Assembly (NCBI GenBank): GCA_964351985.1
Contig: CAYGPR010000002.1
Coordinates: 1-64,000 of the forward strand
DNA: 64,000 bases
Direction of reading: 5' to 3'
Origin: Meishania sp964351985
GTDB lineage: Bacteria > Bacteroidota > Bacteroidia > Flavobacteriales > Flavobacteriaceae
This document shows positions 52,770-62,721 of the stretch, in pieces (the first letter of the stretch is position 1; each line of letters begins with the position of its first letter). The position numbers were made by a program, and so were the translations under genes. Below the pieces are notes generated by a model. That model was not told the origin of the DNA and ran no database searches. It saw only the letters and a program-made list of their open reading frames with translations.

Positions 52770-53948
52770 TTATTGAAAAGCGGGAATTCCGGTAATATCC
52801 GCTCCTGTAATCAACAAATGAATATCATGTGTTCCTTCATAGGTGATGACACTTTCGAGGTTCATCATATGGCGCATGATGCTGTATTCTCCTGTGATTC
52901 CCATACCTCCTAAAATCTGTCGGGCCTCCCGGGCTATTTTTATGGCCATATCGACATTGTTTCGTTTCGCCATTGAAATTTGGGCAGTCGTCGCTTTACC
53001 ATCGTTTTTCAGCTGCCCTAATCGAAAGGCCAATAGTTGCGCCTTGGTGATTTCAGTGATCATCTCTGCCAATTTCTTTTGTTGTAACTGAAACCCTGCG
53101 ATGGGTTTACCGAATTGAATACGTTCTTTCGCATAACGTAAGGCGGTATCATAACAATCCATTGCGGCACCGATAGCACCCCAAGCGATTCCGTATCTGG
53201 CAGAATCCAAACAACCTAATGGTGCTCCCAGTCCATTCTTACCGGGCAACAGGTTTTCCTTGGGCACTTTTACATTCGTAAAAACGAGTTCTCCCGTGGC
53301 CGAAGCCCGTAGTGACCATTTGTTATGTGTTTCAGGAGTAGAGAAGCCCTCCATGTCACGCTCGACAATGAGCCCATGTATTCTTCCCTCTTCGTTCTTG
53401 GCCCAGACCACAGCGATATCTGCAAAGGGCGAATTGGAAATCCAAAGCTTGGCGCCGTTCAAAAGGTAATGGTCACCCATATCCTTAAATTTTGTTTCCA
53501 TCCCTCCCGGATTGGAACCGTGATTGGGTTCGGTCAACCCGAAGCACCCCATCCATTCTCCAGTCGCCAATTTTGGTAAATATTTTTTTCGTTGTTCTTC
53601 GGAGCCGTACGTAAAAATTGGATACATGACCAATGAAGATTGAACTGATGCCGTAGAGCGCACTCCACTGTCACCGCGTTCGATTTCTTGCATAATGAGA
53701 CCGTAACTGATTTGATCCAATCCTGCCCCGCCATATTCAACAGGAATATAAGGTCCAAATGCACCAATCTCTGCCAAACCTCCAATGATTTGTTTAGGGA
53801 ATTGCGCTTTCTGGGCATACTCTTCAATGATAGGGGAGATATCGCGTTTCACCCATTGCCTGGCAGCATCGCGTATCAACTTGTGCTCATCGGAAAGGAG
53901 GTCGTCAAGATTATAATAATCGGGCGCTTCGAACAAATCAGGTCTCAT
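52770..53948 (-). CDS. Acyl-CoA dehydrogenase, glutaryl-CoA dehydrogenase type
   Basis: 392 aa from the second methionine (MRPDLFEAPDYYNLDDLL), the usual start; the frame opens at 53966. It has the three acyl-CoA dehydrogenase domains with GCFGLTEPNHGSNPGG, the FAD/substrate segment LNGAKLWISNS, and the catalytic glutamate in TYEGTHDIH, which together with LLITGADITG points to glutaryl-CoA dehydrogenase. It would convert glutaryl-CoA to crotonyl-CoA in lysine or tryptophan breakdown. Confidence 0.88.
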   Translation of the reverse strand: MRPDLFEAPDYYNLDDLLSDEHKLIRDAARQWVKRDISPIIEEYAQKAQFPKQIIGGLAEIGAFGPYIPVEYGGAGLDQISYGLIMQEIERGDSGVRSTASVQSSLVMYPIFTYGSEEQRKKYLPKLATGEWMGCFGLTEPNHGSNPGGMETKFKDMGDHYLLNGAKLWISNSPFADIAVVWAKNEEGRIHGLIVERDMEGFSTPETHNKWSLRASATGELVFTNVKVPKENLLPGKNGLGAPLGCLDSARYGIAWGAIGAAMDCYDTALRYAKERIQFGKPIAGFQLQQKKLAEMITEITKAQLLAFRLGQLKNDGKATTAQISMAKRNNVDMAIKIAREARQILGGMGITGEYSIMRHMMNLESVITYEGTHDIHLLITGADITGIPAFQ

Positions 53949-54042
53949 ACGTGAAAATTTTATCAAAGGTATAAATGAAATATAACATGATATTCAACTA
54001 ATGTTATATTTTTTAAAGTATAACGTTCGAAAACTAGTTGTG

Positions 54043-55134
54043 TTATTCCGGGTTTAGAAAAGTTGCCAAAAGTCTATGAAAATGATGGACGCCCTTTTCA
54101 CGAGTGGGCGAAAACCTCCCTGCTTTGTAGAACTGTGAACGCACTCCTTTTTGTACGCCCTCGACCACGGCTTCGTCTTCCATTTCTACTTTATCTAAAA
54201 CGGATCCGGCACCTTCTTCAAGTTTAGACTTGTCCCAAACATAGCTCATGAAAGAGACTTTAGTCCTGTCGATAGATAAAGGTTGGACGATATTCACCGA
54301 AAGGCCCCATGGATAAAAATTGAACATCATATTGGGGAAGACCCAATAATAATAGGCCGCGATATTTTTGCCAAAGTCGATATGGTCTTCCGGAAGATCA
54401 AAAGTGTGTTCCGAACCTTCCGCATATCCGATTTGCAAATTCATATGTTCATGGAGTACAGTATCGTATTCGCCATAATCCAAAACGGCATCAAGGTCTT
54501 CGTGCACGAACGGAATGTGAAATCCCTCCAAATAATTATCGCAGTACAGTGCCCAATGGGCGTTGACGAAATAGTCTTTACCACGGGTTGCATCTAGTCT
54601 GAAATCTTCCAACGGAAGAAAACCGACCCGTTCGTTCATGCCATCGATTACGGTCTGAAAATCAAAAACGGAATTAAGTCCGGCAAACAAAAATGGCCCC
54701 CATTTTCGCATTGGAAATTTGTGTAGGTCATCACAAGGTCTTGGAAAGTCTTCGGTTTCCTTGAATTCGGGCATGTGTTCGAAGCTTCCATCCAAGGCAA
54801 ATCGTCTCCCATGATATCCGCAGATCAGTTTTTTGTTTCTTCCCGATTTGCCTACAACTAAATTTCCACGATGCGTGCAGACATTGGTCAGGCAATGGAT
54901 GTTTTCAGAAGCATCTTTGGTCAGAAGCATTGGCTCCGTCAAGAATCCATCCAACAATATAAAGGGGTGGGTTCTCTGTGCAGATTCTACCGAATTTTCA
55001 TGACCTACCCATTGCCAAGTTTTATAAAAAACATGTTGTTTTAATGCTTCAAAGATTTCGGAATTTCGATAAAAGGAAGCGGGTAACGTCTCCGCCTTGG
55101 TAATATCCGCATCGATTTTGAAGTGGTGGCCCAT
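54043..55134 (-). CDS. Rieske non-heme iron oxygenase, alpha subunit
   Basis: 363 aa from the ATG at 55134 (MGHHFKIDADITKAETLP). The frame extends to 55269, but that would run into the divergent permease gene. The Rieske cluster ligands are in CTHRGN and CGYHGRRF, and the mononuclear iron site is in DNYLEGFHIPFVHEDL. The substrate class (aromatic ring, or quaternary amine as in GbcA/CntA) cannot be decided. No ferredoxin reductase gene is adjacent. Confidence 0.85.
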   Translation of the reverse strand: MGHHFKIDADITKAETLPASFYRNSEIFEALKQHVFYKTWQWVGHENSVESAQRTHPFILLDGFLTEPMLLTKDASENIHCLTNVCTHRGNLVVGKSGRNKKLICGYHGRRFALDGSFEHMPEFKETEDFPRPCDDLHKFPMRKWGPFLFAGLNSVFDFQTVIDGMNERVGFLPLEDFRLDATRGKDYFVNAHWALYCDNYLEGFHIPFVHEDLDAVLDYGEYDTVLHEHMNLQIGYAEGSEHTFDLPEDHIDFGKNIAAYYYWVFPNMMFNFYPWGLSVNIVQPLSIDRTKVSFMSYVWDKSKLEEGAGSVLDKVEMEDEAVVEGVQKGVRSQFYKAGRFSPTREKGVHHFHRLLATFLNPE

Positions 55135-55213
55135 CAGTGTTTTAATTTGTACTTTGGCAGAAAGCTTACTCAAAAGTAAGTAATAAACGCCGATATTTTT
55201 AATTCGCCTGACC

Positions 55214-56512
55214 ATGCCCACCACTACCGAAAAAAAAATGGGACTTTGGATGAGCACTTCGCTCGTCATTGGAAATATGATAGGTGCAGGTATTTTTTTG
55301 ATGCCTTCGGCCCTTGCCGCTTACGGAGGGATTAGTATAATCGGATGGATCTTTTCAGCGGCCGGGGCCATACTTTTGGCCAAGGTTTTTAGTAACCTTA
55401 GTGTCTTGGTGCCTAATAAAAGTGGTGGGCCGTATGTCTATTCAAAAGTAGGCTTTGGCGATTTTTCGGCCTTTCTGGTGGCCTGGGGCTACTGGATTTC
55501 GATATGGGTGGCGAATGCGGCAATAGCTATTGCCTTTGTCGGAGCGCTCAGTGTCTTTTTTCCGGTTTTGGAAGATAACAAAGTATGGGCAGTTGTGGTC
55601 GGTTTGGGGGCTATTTGGTTTTTGACCTGGATCAATTCGAGGGGCGTGCGCGAGTCGGGCAAGATGCAGCTGGTTACCACCGCCTTGAAATTAGTACCTC
55701 TTTGCCTAATAATTATTGGAGGGCTTTTCTTTTTTGAGTGGGATAATTTTTTTCCCTTCAATCTAAGTGATGAAAATAGTTTTGGCGCCATATCGATTAC
55801 CGCGGCCATGACACTATACGCGTATATGGGGGTTGAAAGTGCTACCATTCCCGCGGTAAATATAGAAAATCCCGAAAAAAATATTCCGAGGGCGACCATG
55901 CTAGGTACTATCATTACGGCGATGGTCTATATTTTAAGTACGGTAATGATTATGGGAATGATTCATCCCGAAGTTCTTTCCGAATCGCCAGCACCTTTCG
56001 CAGATGCAATGGAAATCATTGGAGGAAGATGGGGAAGGGATTTAGTTGCCCTAGGGGCGGCGATTGCCGCTTTTGGGGCACTTAATGGCTGGATTTTGGT
56101 ACAGGGCCAAATCGCTATGTCAATCGCCAAGGACAACCTTTTTCCAAACCTGTTCAAAAAGGAAAATAAAAATGGGGTACCGGTAATCGGTCTGGTCGTA
56201 GGAAGTATTTTGACCTCCATCGTCATGTTGATGAACTATGCCGAAGGCCTGGTCGACCAATTTAAGTTCCTTATTTTATTGACAGCGCTCTGTGTTTTGA
56301 TTCCGTATCTATTTTCGAGCGCGGCCTATATAATTATCAAGACTCAAAGAAAAGATCAGACTACAAAATGGATTCCCATACTTGCCCTAGGCGGACTCGC
56401 ATTTGCCTATTCGTTCTGGGCGGTCTATGGGGCGGGTGAGAAAGCAGTCTTTTGGGGGTTTTTGTTACTTTTAGCCGGAATACCCTTATACGTATGGATG
56501 AAAAGAAAATAA
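55214..56512 (+). CDS. APC-family amino-acid permease
   Basis: A 432-aa protein with about 12 membrane helices. The start segment SLVIGNMIGAGIFLMPSALAAYGG is the conserved first helix of the APC superfamily, and YAYMGVESATIPAVNIENPEKNIPRA is the helix 6 region. It resembles the arginine/ornithine or YjeH-type exchangers. It is divergent from the Rieske gene over about 80 bp, and its stop abuts the stop of trmN6 with no gap. Confidence 0.88.
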   Translation: MPTTTEKKMGLWMSTSLVIGNMIGAGIFLMPSALAAYGGISIIGWIFSAAGAILLAKVFSNLSVLVPNKSGGPYVYSKVGFGDFSAFLVAWGYWISIWVANAAIAIAFVGALSVFFPVLEDNKVWAVVVGLGAIWFLTWINSRGVRESGKMQLVTTALKLVPLCLIIIGGLFFFEWDNFFPFNLSDENSFGAISITAAMTLYAYMGVESATIPAVNIENPEKNIPRATMLGTIITAMVYILSTVMIMGMIHPEVLSESPAPFADAMEIIGGRWGRDLVALGAAIAAFGALNGWILVQGQIAMSIAKDNLFPNLFKKENKNGVPVIGLVVGSILTSIVMLMNYAEGLVDQFKFLILLTALCVLIPYLFSSAAYIIIKTQRKDQTTKWIPILALGGLAFAYSFWAVYGAGEKAVFWGFLLLLAGIPLYVWMKRK

Positions 56513-57223
56513 TTACATCTTCAAATAAAAATCTTTGGTCAATTCAATGTATTCACGGGTGTACTTATGCCTTTCCTTTTCAATGGTCAGGTGGTTGTAT
56601 TGAATTTCCTTTTGTTTAAAACTTAATTCAAGAAGGCAGCGCTTAATTTCTGAGGATGGATTTCCCTTGACATGGGTAATTCGAATTGGAAATAAGCCCA
56701 CTTTAGAAGCAAGGTTCAAGAAACGCTCTTCTTCTTTAAAAGGGATAATGGTGGAAAAAACACCAGTTGAGGAAAGTAGCATGGAAATCGAAATCAACAG
56801 TTCATCAAAAGGAAGCGATTGATTCTGCCTTGCCTTGTCTCGTGCTAGATTTCCACTTGACATTTCTTCTGAATAAAAAGGAGGGTTGGAAACGATCAGG
56901 TCGTATTTTCCATCTACATCCTCAACTAGTTCATCCAGCCCTGCATGATAACAAAAAACCCGATCGGCCCAAGGCGAAGCCTCGAAATTTTTCACACATT
57001 GTTCATATGCATTTTCATCGATTTCAATGGCATCGATGGTTTTCGCCACACTTCTTTGGGCCAACATTAGTGTAATAACCCCAGTACCCGCACCAATATC
57101 CAGAATTGAATTAGGGTTGTTTTCTAGCGATGCCCAAGCCCCTAATAAAACTCCATCCGTACCGATTTTCATGGCACAACGGTCTTGGTGGATAGTAAAT
57201 TGTTTGAATTTGAAGGGTTTCAA
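56513..57223 (-). CDS. tRNA1(Val) adenine-37 N6-methyltransferase
   Basis: A 236-aa SAM-dependent methyltransferase. SAM motif I is ILDIGAGTGVITLMLA near 40-55, and the N6-adenine motif is SNPPFYS. The N-terminal FKFKQFTIHQDRCAMKIGTDGVLLGAW is characteristic of the TrmN6 (YfiC) group. It methylates A37 of tRNA-Val. It is a single gene between the permease and sulfatase genes. Confidence 0.88.
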   Translation of the reverse strand: MKPFKFKQFTIHQDRCAMKIGTDGVLLGAWASLENNPNSILDIGAGTGVITLMLAQRSVAKTIDAIEIDENAYEQCVKNFEASPWADRVFCYHAGLDELVEDVDGKYDLIVSNPPFYSEEMSSGNLARDKARQNQSLPFDELLISISMLLSSTGVFSTIIPFKEEERFLNLASKVGLFPIRITHVKGNPSSEIKRCLLELSFKQKEIQYNHLTIEKERHKYTREYIELTKDFYLKM

Positions 57224-57276
57224 AAAAGTTTAGGGGTTTATGGGGTTAGAAATTTAGAAAAAATAAAATTCAGGCT

Positions 57277-57301
57277 TACCGCAACTGCATACCGCAACTG
57301 C
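57277..57301. repeat. Tandem 13-bp repeat downstream of the sulfatase gene
   Basis: TACCGCAACTGCA is repeated at 57277-57289 and 57290-57301, followed by related ACTG-rich sequence up to about 57332. The last seven codons of the sulfatase (GSVGSEQ) read through this low-complexity tract. Confidence 0.5.
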
Positions 57302-57308
57302 CCACTTT

Positions 57309-58766
57309 CTACTGTTCACTGCCCACCGATCCAGCTTCCCGAGTTTCCGTGCCTTCTAGCCCTAACAAGGAGTCTCCGAGTCGATGGCGCATATCATTGG
57401 CCAAAACCTTGATTTTCGCCACTACTTCCTGATTTTCATCCGCCACATTTTTGGTCTCGCTCCCGTCGCTTTCCAAATCATAAAGTTCGATGTCTTCCAA
57501 TTCGACCATGCGATAGGCTCCTGGCAATCCATCTTTGCCTGGCTCTTGTCCGTCCATGGTACGATAGGTATGCGGAAAGTACATTTTCCACTTGCCGTAC
57601 CTGACCCCGAAAAGCTCATTGACACGATAGTAAAAGAAATAGGCTTTTTGTGGACTTTCCTTTCTTTCCCCGGTAAAGACCTTCCAGGCACTTTTACCAT
57701 CGATGGTTTTAATTGGAAGTTCAGAATCGGTAATCTCGGCAATGGTAGGTAGCATGTCGATAGCCATCACGGGCGTATCGATTACCTCGCCCGCTTTTAA
57801 CTTTCCTGGATATCGCATAATAAAAGGTTCTCGTTGCCCACCTTCCCAAGCGGTACCTTTTCCCTCTCGAAAGGGTAAAGCACTTCCGGCATGGTTTCCG
57901 TAAGCGAGCCAAGGTCCGTTATCCGAGGTAAAAATGACAACAGTATTTTCTTCCAATCCATTTGTTTTGAGTGCCTCCAAAATCTGTCCGACCGACCAAT
58001 CGATTTCCATAATTACATCACCGTACAATCCACGGTTCGATTTTCCCTTGAACTTATCGGAAACAAAAAGAGGAACATGCGGTTGCGGATGTGGCACGTA
58101 CAAAAAGAACGGATTTTCTTTATTCCTATGAATAAAATCAACACTATGTTCGGTAATCTGTGTGTTAAGGTTGGTTTGATCGGTCAGCGTATCGATAACA
58201 ATTTCATTTTCAAATAAGGGAAGTGGGCCAAAATTAAAGATGGGTCCTTGTTGCGGGTGCAAAGGCCACATATCGTTCGAATAGGGAATACCGAAGTATT
58301 CATCGAAACCATGTTTGGTCGGTAAAAAATCTGGGTGGTCGCCCAAATGCCATTTGCCAAAGATGCCCGTAGCATAACCGTTCTCTTTGAGCATTTCTGC
58401 TAAAGTGGTTTCCGATGGATGAAGCCCTTTGTTACTATTTGGCATCATCGCATTATGAATGCCGATACGATTCGGATAACATCCGGTCAAGATTCCTGCG
58501 CGAGATGCTGAGCAAACCGCTTGTGCCGAATAATAATTTGTCAATTTTATACCGTCGGCGGCCATTTGGTCCAGATTAGGTGTCGCAATATCGTCTGCCC
58601 CGAAGACTCCCACGTCGCGATAGCCTTGATCGTCCGTGAAAATGAGCACTATATTGGGTTGCGTATTATTTTCTTTTGCCGCTTGTATTGATTTCTCCTT
58701 GCAGCCCACTGACAGCATTGAAATTATCAGAAGTGAACTAATGGTCCGAATTATTTTGTTGGTCAT
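57309..58766 (-). CDS. Type I sulfatase lipoprotein
   Basis: A 485-aa lipoprotein (LSVGCKEK, Cys22). The formylglycine motif is CSASR at 85-89, followed by GILTGCYPNRIG. The metal-binding acids are FTDDQG (D45, D46) near the start and FTSDNGPW later. Cysteine at the active site means an anaerobic- or FGE-type maturase is needed; none is in the window. Substrates are probably sulfated polysaccharides or their fragments. It is divergent from the cytochrome-dehydrogenase gene, with which it may be regulated. Confidence 0.92.
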   Translation of the reverse strand: MTNKIIRTISSLLIISMLSVGCKEKSIQAAKENNTQPNIVLIFTDDQGYRDVGVFGADDIATPNLDQMAADGIKLTNYYSAQAVCSASRAGILTGCYPNRIGIHNAMMPNSNKGLHPSETTLAEMLKENGYATGIFGKWHLGDHPDFLPTKHGFDEYFGIPYSNDMWPLHPQQGPIFNFGPLPLFENEIVIDTLTDQTNLNTQITEHSVDFIHRNKENPFFLYVPHPQPHVPLFVSDKFKGKSNRGLYGDVIMEIDWSVGQILEALKTNGLEENTVVIFTSDNGPWLAYGNHAGSALPFREGKGTAWEGGQREPFIMRYPGKLKAGEVIDTPVMAIDMLPTIAEITDSELPIKTIDGKSAWKVFTGERKESPQKAYFFYYRVNELFGVRYGKWKMYFPHTYRTMDGQEPGKDGLPGAYRMVELEDIELYDLESDGSETKNVADENQEVVAKIKVLANDMRHRLGDSLLGLEGTETREAGSVGSEQ

Positions 58767-58861
58767 AAAAGTGCTTGTTAATTGGGATGAATATACTTAA
58801 TTTTCAACCATCTGGTTTTAAAAAATCATGTATGTTGTATCTTGAAAATCGCACCAAAAAA

Positions 58862-61636
58862 ATGTACGGTTCCATTGGTTTTATGAAATGGGCTCTTATT
58901 AGTGTCATCGTTTTTCTAGCGGGTTGTGCCGCAAAGGAAAAGGAACCACATCCGGTTGACAAGGTAATAAGTTCAATGTCCGACACACTGCCCAGACTTG
59001 CTCTTCCAGAGGGTGCTGACCCCAAACACGAAGATTGGAAGGGCGCCGATCTGGAACCAAAGGAACCTGTACTTCCCTTATATCCTGAAGAAGAAGCGAA
59101 GAAATTCATTTTGCGCGAAGGGTATCACATAGAACCGATACTTACCGAACCTGAAATAGAACAACCCGGGGCGATCGCTTTCGATGGCAACGGACGCATG
59201 TTCGTTCTAGAGCTCCGTACCTACATGTTGAACGTTGATTCAGAAGGTACATTGGAACCTGTAAGTAGAATATCGAGATGGGCCGACACCGATAACGATG
59301 GTGTTTATGAAACCGGAACCGTCTTTGTCGATAGCCTGATCTTTCCTCGATTCGTACTACCTTATGGAAAAGATGCGGTATTGACAATGAATTCGGATGA
59401 AGATAATGTCTACAAATTCACTGACACCAATGGAGATGGCAAGGCTGATAAAAAGGAATTTTTCACCAATAAATATGGCCGCTCGGGCAATGTAGAACAT
59501 CAACAAGCTTTTATGTACTATAACATGGATAATTGGCTTTACAGTACCTACAACGCCTTTCGAATAAGGGAAACCCCGACGGGAATAATTCGAGAAGATA
59601 CTGGGTACAACCGTGCTCAGTGGGGTGTAACCCACGATGATGATGGTAAACTTTGGTTTTTAGGTGGGGCAAGTGGCCTACCCTCTCAATTTCAATTTCC
59701 GGTGCATTACGGTAATTTTAAGTACGAGAACAACTATGCCGAAGGTTTCGAAGAGCCTTGGGGCGCTCCGGTACTGATCGGGGATTTGCAAGAAGGTATG
59801 GACCGTGTGCGTGAGTCACATGGAGGCCCAAAGCGCGTGACCGGAGCCGCTGGTAATGATATCTATAGGGGTGATCGTTTGCCAAAAGAGCTTTACGGCC
59901 AATTATTCTACGGAGAACCCGTAGCACGGATCGTTCGTCAAGTCGATCCAATCGTTACAGAGGGTTTGACCACATTACACAATCCATTTCAAGATCAAAA
60001 GTCGGAGTTTTTGAAATCGACAGATCCGTTATTCCGGCCAGTGGATATGGCAACCGCACCCGATGGCACATTATATATTGCTGATATGTACCACGGGATC
60101 ATACAAGAGGGGAATTGGGCGCAAGAAGGAACATATCTGCGAGCTAAGATCAAACAGTACCAATTGGACAAGGTCGTCCAGTTGGGTCGGATCTGGCGAA
60201 TTACCCACGATAGTAAGGAGCGCGACAAGACCAAACCAAGCATGCTCGATGAATCGCCTACTGAGCTGTTAAGGCATTTGGAACACCCCAACGGATGGTG
60301 GCGAGACCAAGCGCAACAGTTGATCGTATTGGCGCAAGATAAAAGCGTCGCCCCCCAATTGGAGACCATGGTCAAGGGTAATAAAAATCTTTTGACCCGT
60401 TTTCATGCACTTTGGTGCTTAGAGGGATTGGGAAAACTTACTCCCGAAATGACGCAACAGTTGTTCAATGATCCTAGCCCGAGAATGCGCATTCAAGCGC
60501 TACGGGCCAGTGAGACTTTATACAAGGCTGGGAATAAATCGTTATCAGATGAATATTTTCGATTATTGAAGGATGACGACACCGACGTGGCGATACAGGC
60601 CATACTCACTGCCAATGTTTTGAAAGTTCCTGAACTGGAATTCCAATTAAAAGAACTGCTCAAAACGAACAAGGCAAAAGGAGTGCAGACCATTGGATCC
60701 CAAGTTTTGAATCCGCCGGAGGTCAGAAATTGGTGGGAAATACCTGGTTCTAAAATTTCAGAGGTTCAAAAATCGACCTTGGAAAAGGGAAAAGTAATTT
60801 TTAACGAGCTCTGCGTGCAATGCCACGGCAACGACGGCAATGGAACTCCTGTGGGAGAAGGGTTGGTCATGGCCCCGCCGCTGACCGGTTCGGCCAGGGT
60901 GCAGTCTCATCCTGAATATATCATCAAAACGGTCATGCATGGTATGGAAGGCCCTTTGGACGGCAAAACATATCCTGCAGGAATCATGGTGGGCAATAAA
61001 GAACAATCCGACGAATGGATCGCAGCGATTACGTCCTATATTCGGACGAATCTATCGAACGATGCGATCATGATCACCTCTGAAGATGTGGCCCAAATAC
61101 GCTCGAAGACCAAAGACCGGCAAGCGCCATACAAATATGAAGAACTTGTGGCGTCTGTACCTCAGGTTCTGTTGCCCGAAGAAAGCTGGAAGATTACGGC
61201 GAGCCATTCGGTTCCAACTCGGGTAGGTGGTACCGCTTCTCCCGCAAGTTCCTTTAATTTTGAAGGTTGGAGTACAGGTGGGAACCAGAAAAAAGGTATG
61301 TGGTTTCAAATAGAATTCCCCGAACAAATGCGAATTTCAGAACTACACTTTAACGCGACCCCGATATCAAGGGGATGGCGCCCCGATGCGCCGCCACCAT
61401 TACAGACATTTCCTCGCGGTTATACGTTAGAAGCATCCTCGAACGGCGATACATGGAAAATACTGGCCGAAAATAAGGGTGATCATGCCGATATCTCCAT
61501 AGTTTTCGATCCTGTTGAGGTAAAATTTTTAAGGATGACATTGCAGGAAGATTTTGGTCCAGAGGAAGACCATGAAATACCATGGTCAATGCGGCAAATG
61601 AAAATTTATAGTGTCAAAAATGCGACAAGTCTTTAA
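58862..61636 (+). CDS. PVC-type heme-binding lipoprotein dehydrogenase
   Basis: 924 aa from the ATG at 58862, preceded by an A-rich tract; the frame opens at 58775 and the methionine at 58883 also gives the lipoprotein signal (VFLAGCAAKE). It has an N-terminal beta-propeller of the membrane-bound dehydrogenase type (EQPGAIAFDGNGRMFVLE), HEAT-like repeats, cytochrome c with CVQCH (C651, C654, H655) and a C-terminal discoidin-like domain. It probably oxidises a sugar in the periplasm and passes electrons to heme. It heads a unit with the epimerase gene. Confidence 0.85.
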   Translation: MYGSIGFMKWALISVIVFLAGCAAKEKEPHPVDKVISSMSDTLPRLALPEGADPKHEDWKGADLEPKEPVLPLYPEEEAKKFILREGYHIEPILTEPEIEQPGAIAFDGNGRMFVLELRTYMLNVDSEGTLEPVSRISRWADTDNDGVYETGTVFVDSLIFPRFVLPYGKDAVLTMNSDEDNVYKFTDTNGDGKADKKEFFTNKYGRSGNVEHQQAFMYYNMDNWLYSTYNAFRIRETPTGIIREDTGYNRAQWGVTHDDDGKLWFLGGASGLPSQFQFPVHYGNFKYENNYAEGFEEPWGAPVLIGDLQEGMDRVRESHGGPKRVTGAAGNDIYRGDRLPKELYGQLFYGEPVARIVRQVDPIVTEGLTTLHNPFQDQKSEFLKSTDPLFRPVDMATAPDGTLYIADMYHGIIQEGNWAQEGTYLRAKIKQYQLDKVVQLGRIWRITHDSKERDKTKPSMLDESPTELLRHLEHPNGWWRDQAQQLIVLAQDKSVAPQLETMVKGNKNLLTRFHALWCLEGLGKLTPEMTQQLFNDPSPRMRIQALRASETLYKAGNKSLSDEYFRLLKDDDTDVAIQAILTANVLKVPELEFQLKELLKTNKAKGVQTIGSQVLNPPEVRNWWEIPGSKISEVQKSTLEKGKVIFNELCVQCHGNDGNGTPVGEGLVMAPPLTGSARVQSHPEYIIKTVMHGMEGPLDGKTYPAGIMVGNKEQSDEWIAAITSYIRTNLSNDAIMITSEDVAQIRSKTKDRQAPYKYEELVASVPQVLLPEESWKITASHSVPTRVGGTASPASSFNFEGWSTGGNQKKGMWFQIEFPEQMRISELHFNATPISRGWRPDAPPPLQTFPRGYTLEASSNGDTWKILAENKGDHADISIVFDPVEVKFLRMTLQEDFGPEEDHEIPWSMRQMKIYSVKNATSL

Positions 61637-61664
61637 AGGAAAAAACCAATTAAACAATCAAGGT

Positions 61665-62711
61665 ATGAAAGCAGGTAAAAAATCAATGAGTAGGCGAAAG
61701 TTCATCAGTAATTCTACGGTTTTGGCGGCAGGTTCTGCTCTAATAGGGCCGTCACTTTTTGGAGCACCTTCTATATTGAAGCATTATAGAAAGCCAAATT
61801 CCAAAATCAATGGAGTGCAGATAGGTGTAATAACGTATTCGTTCCGTAGTATGGAAGATCAAAGTGCCGAAGCCATGTTAAAATATATTACGGAGAGCGG
61901 TATCAATGCAATTGAACTAATCGGTGATCCGGCAGAAATTTTTGCGGGACGTCCCGAAAATCCCTTAAATATGTCGAACATGTGGGGTCTGAGGAGAAAA
62001 AAACGTGATGGGCAAATTACCGAAGACGAAGAGAAGGAATTAGCTGATATGTTGGCTCAACAAGAATCATATCAGAAACAGGTATCAGATTGGCGAGTTG
62101 GTTGTGATATGGATAAGTTCGTTCAATTTCGCAAAATGTACAATGATGCCGGAATCTCAATTTATGCCTTTAAGCCAAGAAATACATTTGGAAAGGAAAA
62201 TTCCGATGCAGATATCGAATGGGGAATGAAAGCCGGAAAAATTCTAGGAGCAAGCCACGTAACCGTAGAGCATCCAAGTGATGATGCACATACCATGAGA
62301 TTGGGAGCACTGGCCAAAAAGAACGGGATTTATGTTGGATACCACGGTCATGAACAACAGACCCCTACTTTGTGGGATACCGCTTTGGAACAATCTGAAT
62401 ATAATGCCCTGAACCTCGATTTAGGCCATTACGTGGCCGCTGGCAATACCCAACCCTTGGATATTCTAAAGGCCAAGCATGACCGAATTAAAAGTATGCA
62501 CCTAAAAGATCGTCAAACTCCTGAACACGACAAAGGCAATTTACCTTGGGGAACGGGAGACACGCCTATTGCAGAAGCTTTACAATTGATGCGCAAAGAA
62601 GAATACGGTTTTCCAGGTACTATAGAATTGGAATATGAAGTTCCTCAGGGTTCAAATGCCGTCGAGGAAGTAAAAAAATGTTTGGCTTACTGTGAACGGG
62701 CACTGAAATAA
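61665..62711 (+). CDS. Exported sugar phosphate isomerase/epimerase-family protein
   Basis: 348 aa from the ATG at 61665; the frame opens at 61611, overlapping the previous gene. The signal MSRRKFISNSTVLAAG is Tat-like. The TIM-barrel of the AP-endonuclease-2/xylose isomerase-like type shows INAIELIGDPAEIF, HVTVEHPSD, GYHGHEQQTP, LNLDLGHYVA and KSMHLKDRQTP, supplying metal ligands. Such exported enzymes act on keto or rare sugars, often with Gfo/Idh/MocA and DUF1080 proteins. It is probably co-transcribed with the heme dehydrogenase gene. Confidence 0.83.
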   Translation: MKAGKKSMSRRKFISNSTVLAAGSALIGPSLFGAPSILKHYRKPNSKINGVQIGVITYSFRSMEDQSAEAMLKYITESGINAIELIGDPAEIFAGRPENPLNMSNMWGLRRKKRDGQITEDEEKELADMLAQQESYQKQVSDWRVGCDMDKFVQFRKMYNDAGISIYAFKPRNTFGKENSDADIEWGMKAGKILGASHVTVEHPSDDAHTMRLGALAKKNGIYVGYHGHEQQTPTLWDTALEQSEYNALNLDLGHYVAAGNTQPLDILKAKHDRIKSMHLKDRQTPEHDKGNLPWGTGDTPIAEALQLMRKEEYGFPGTIELEYEVPQGSNAVEEVKKCLAYCERALK

Positions 62712-62721
62712 GGGGAGGTTC

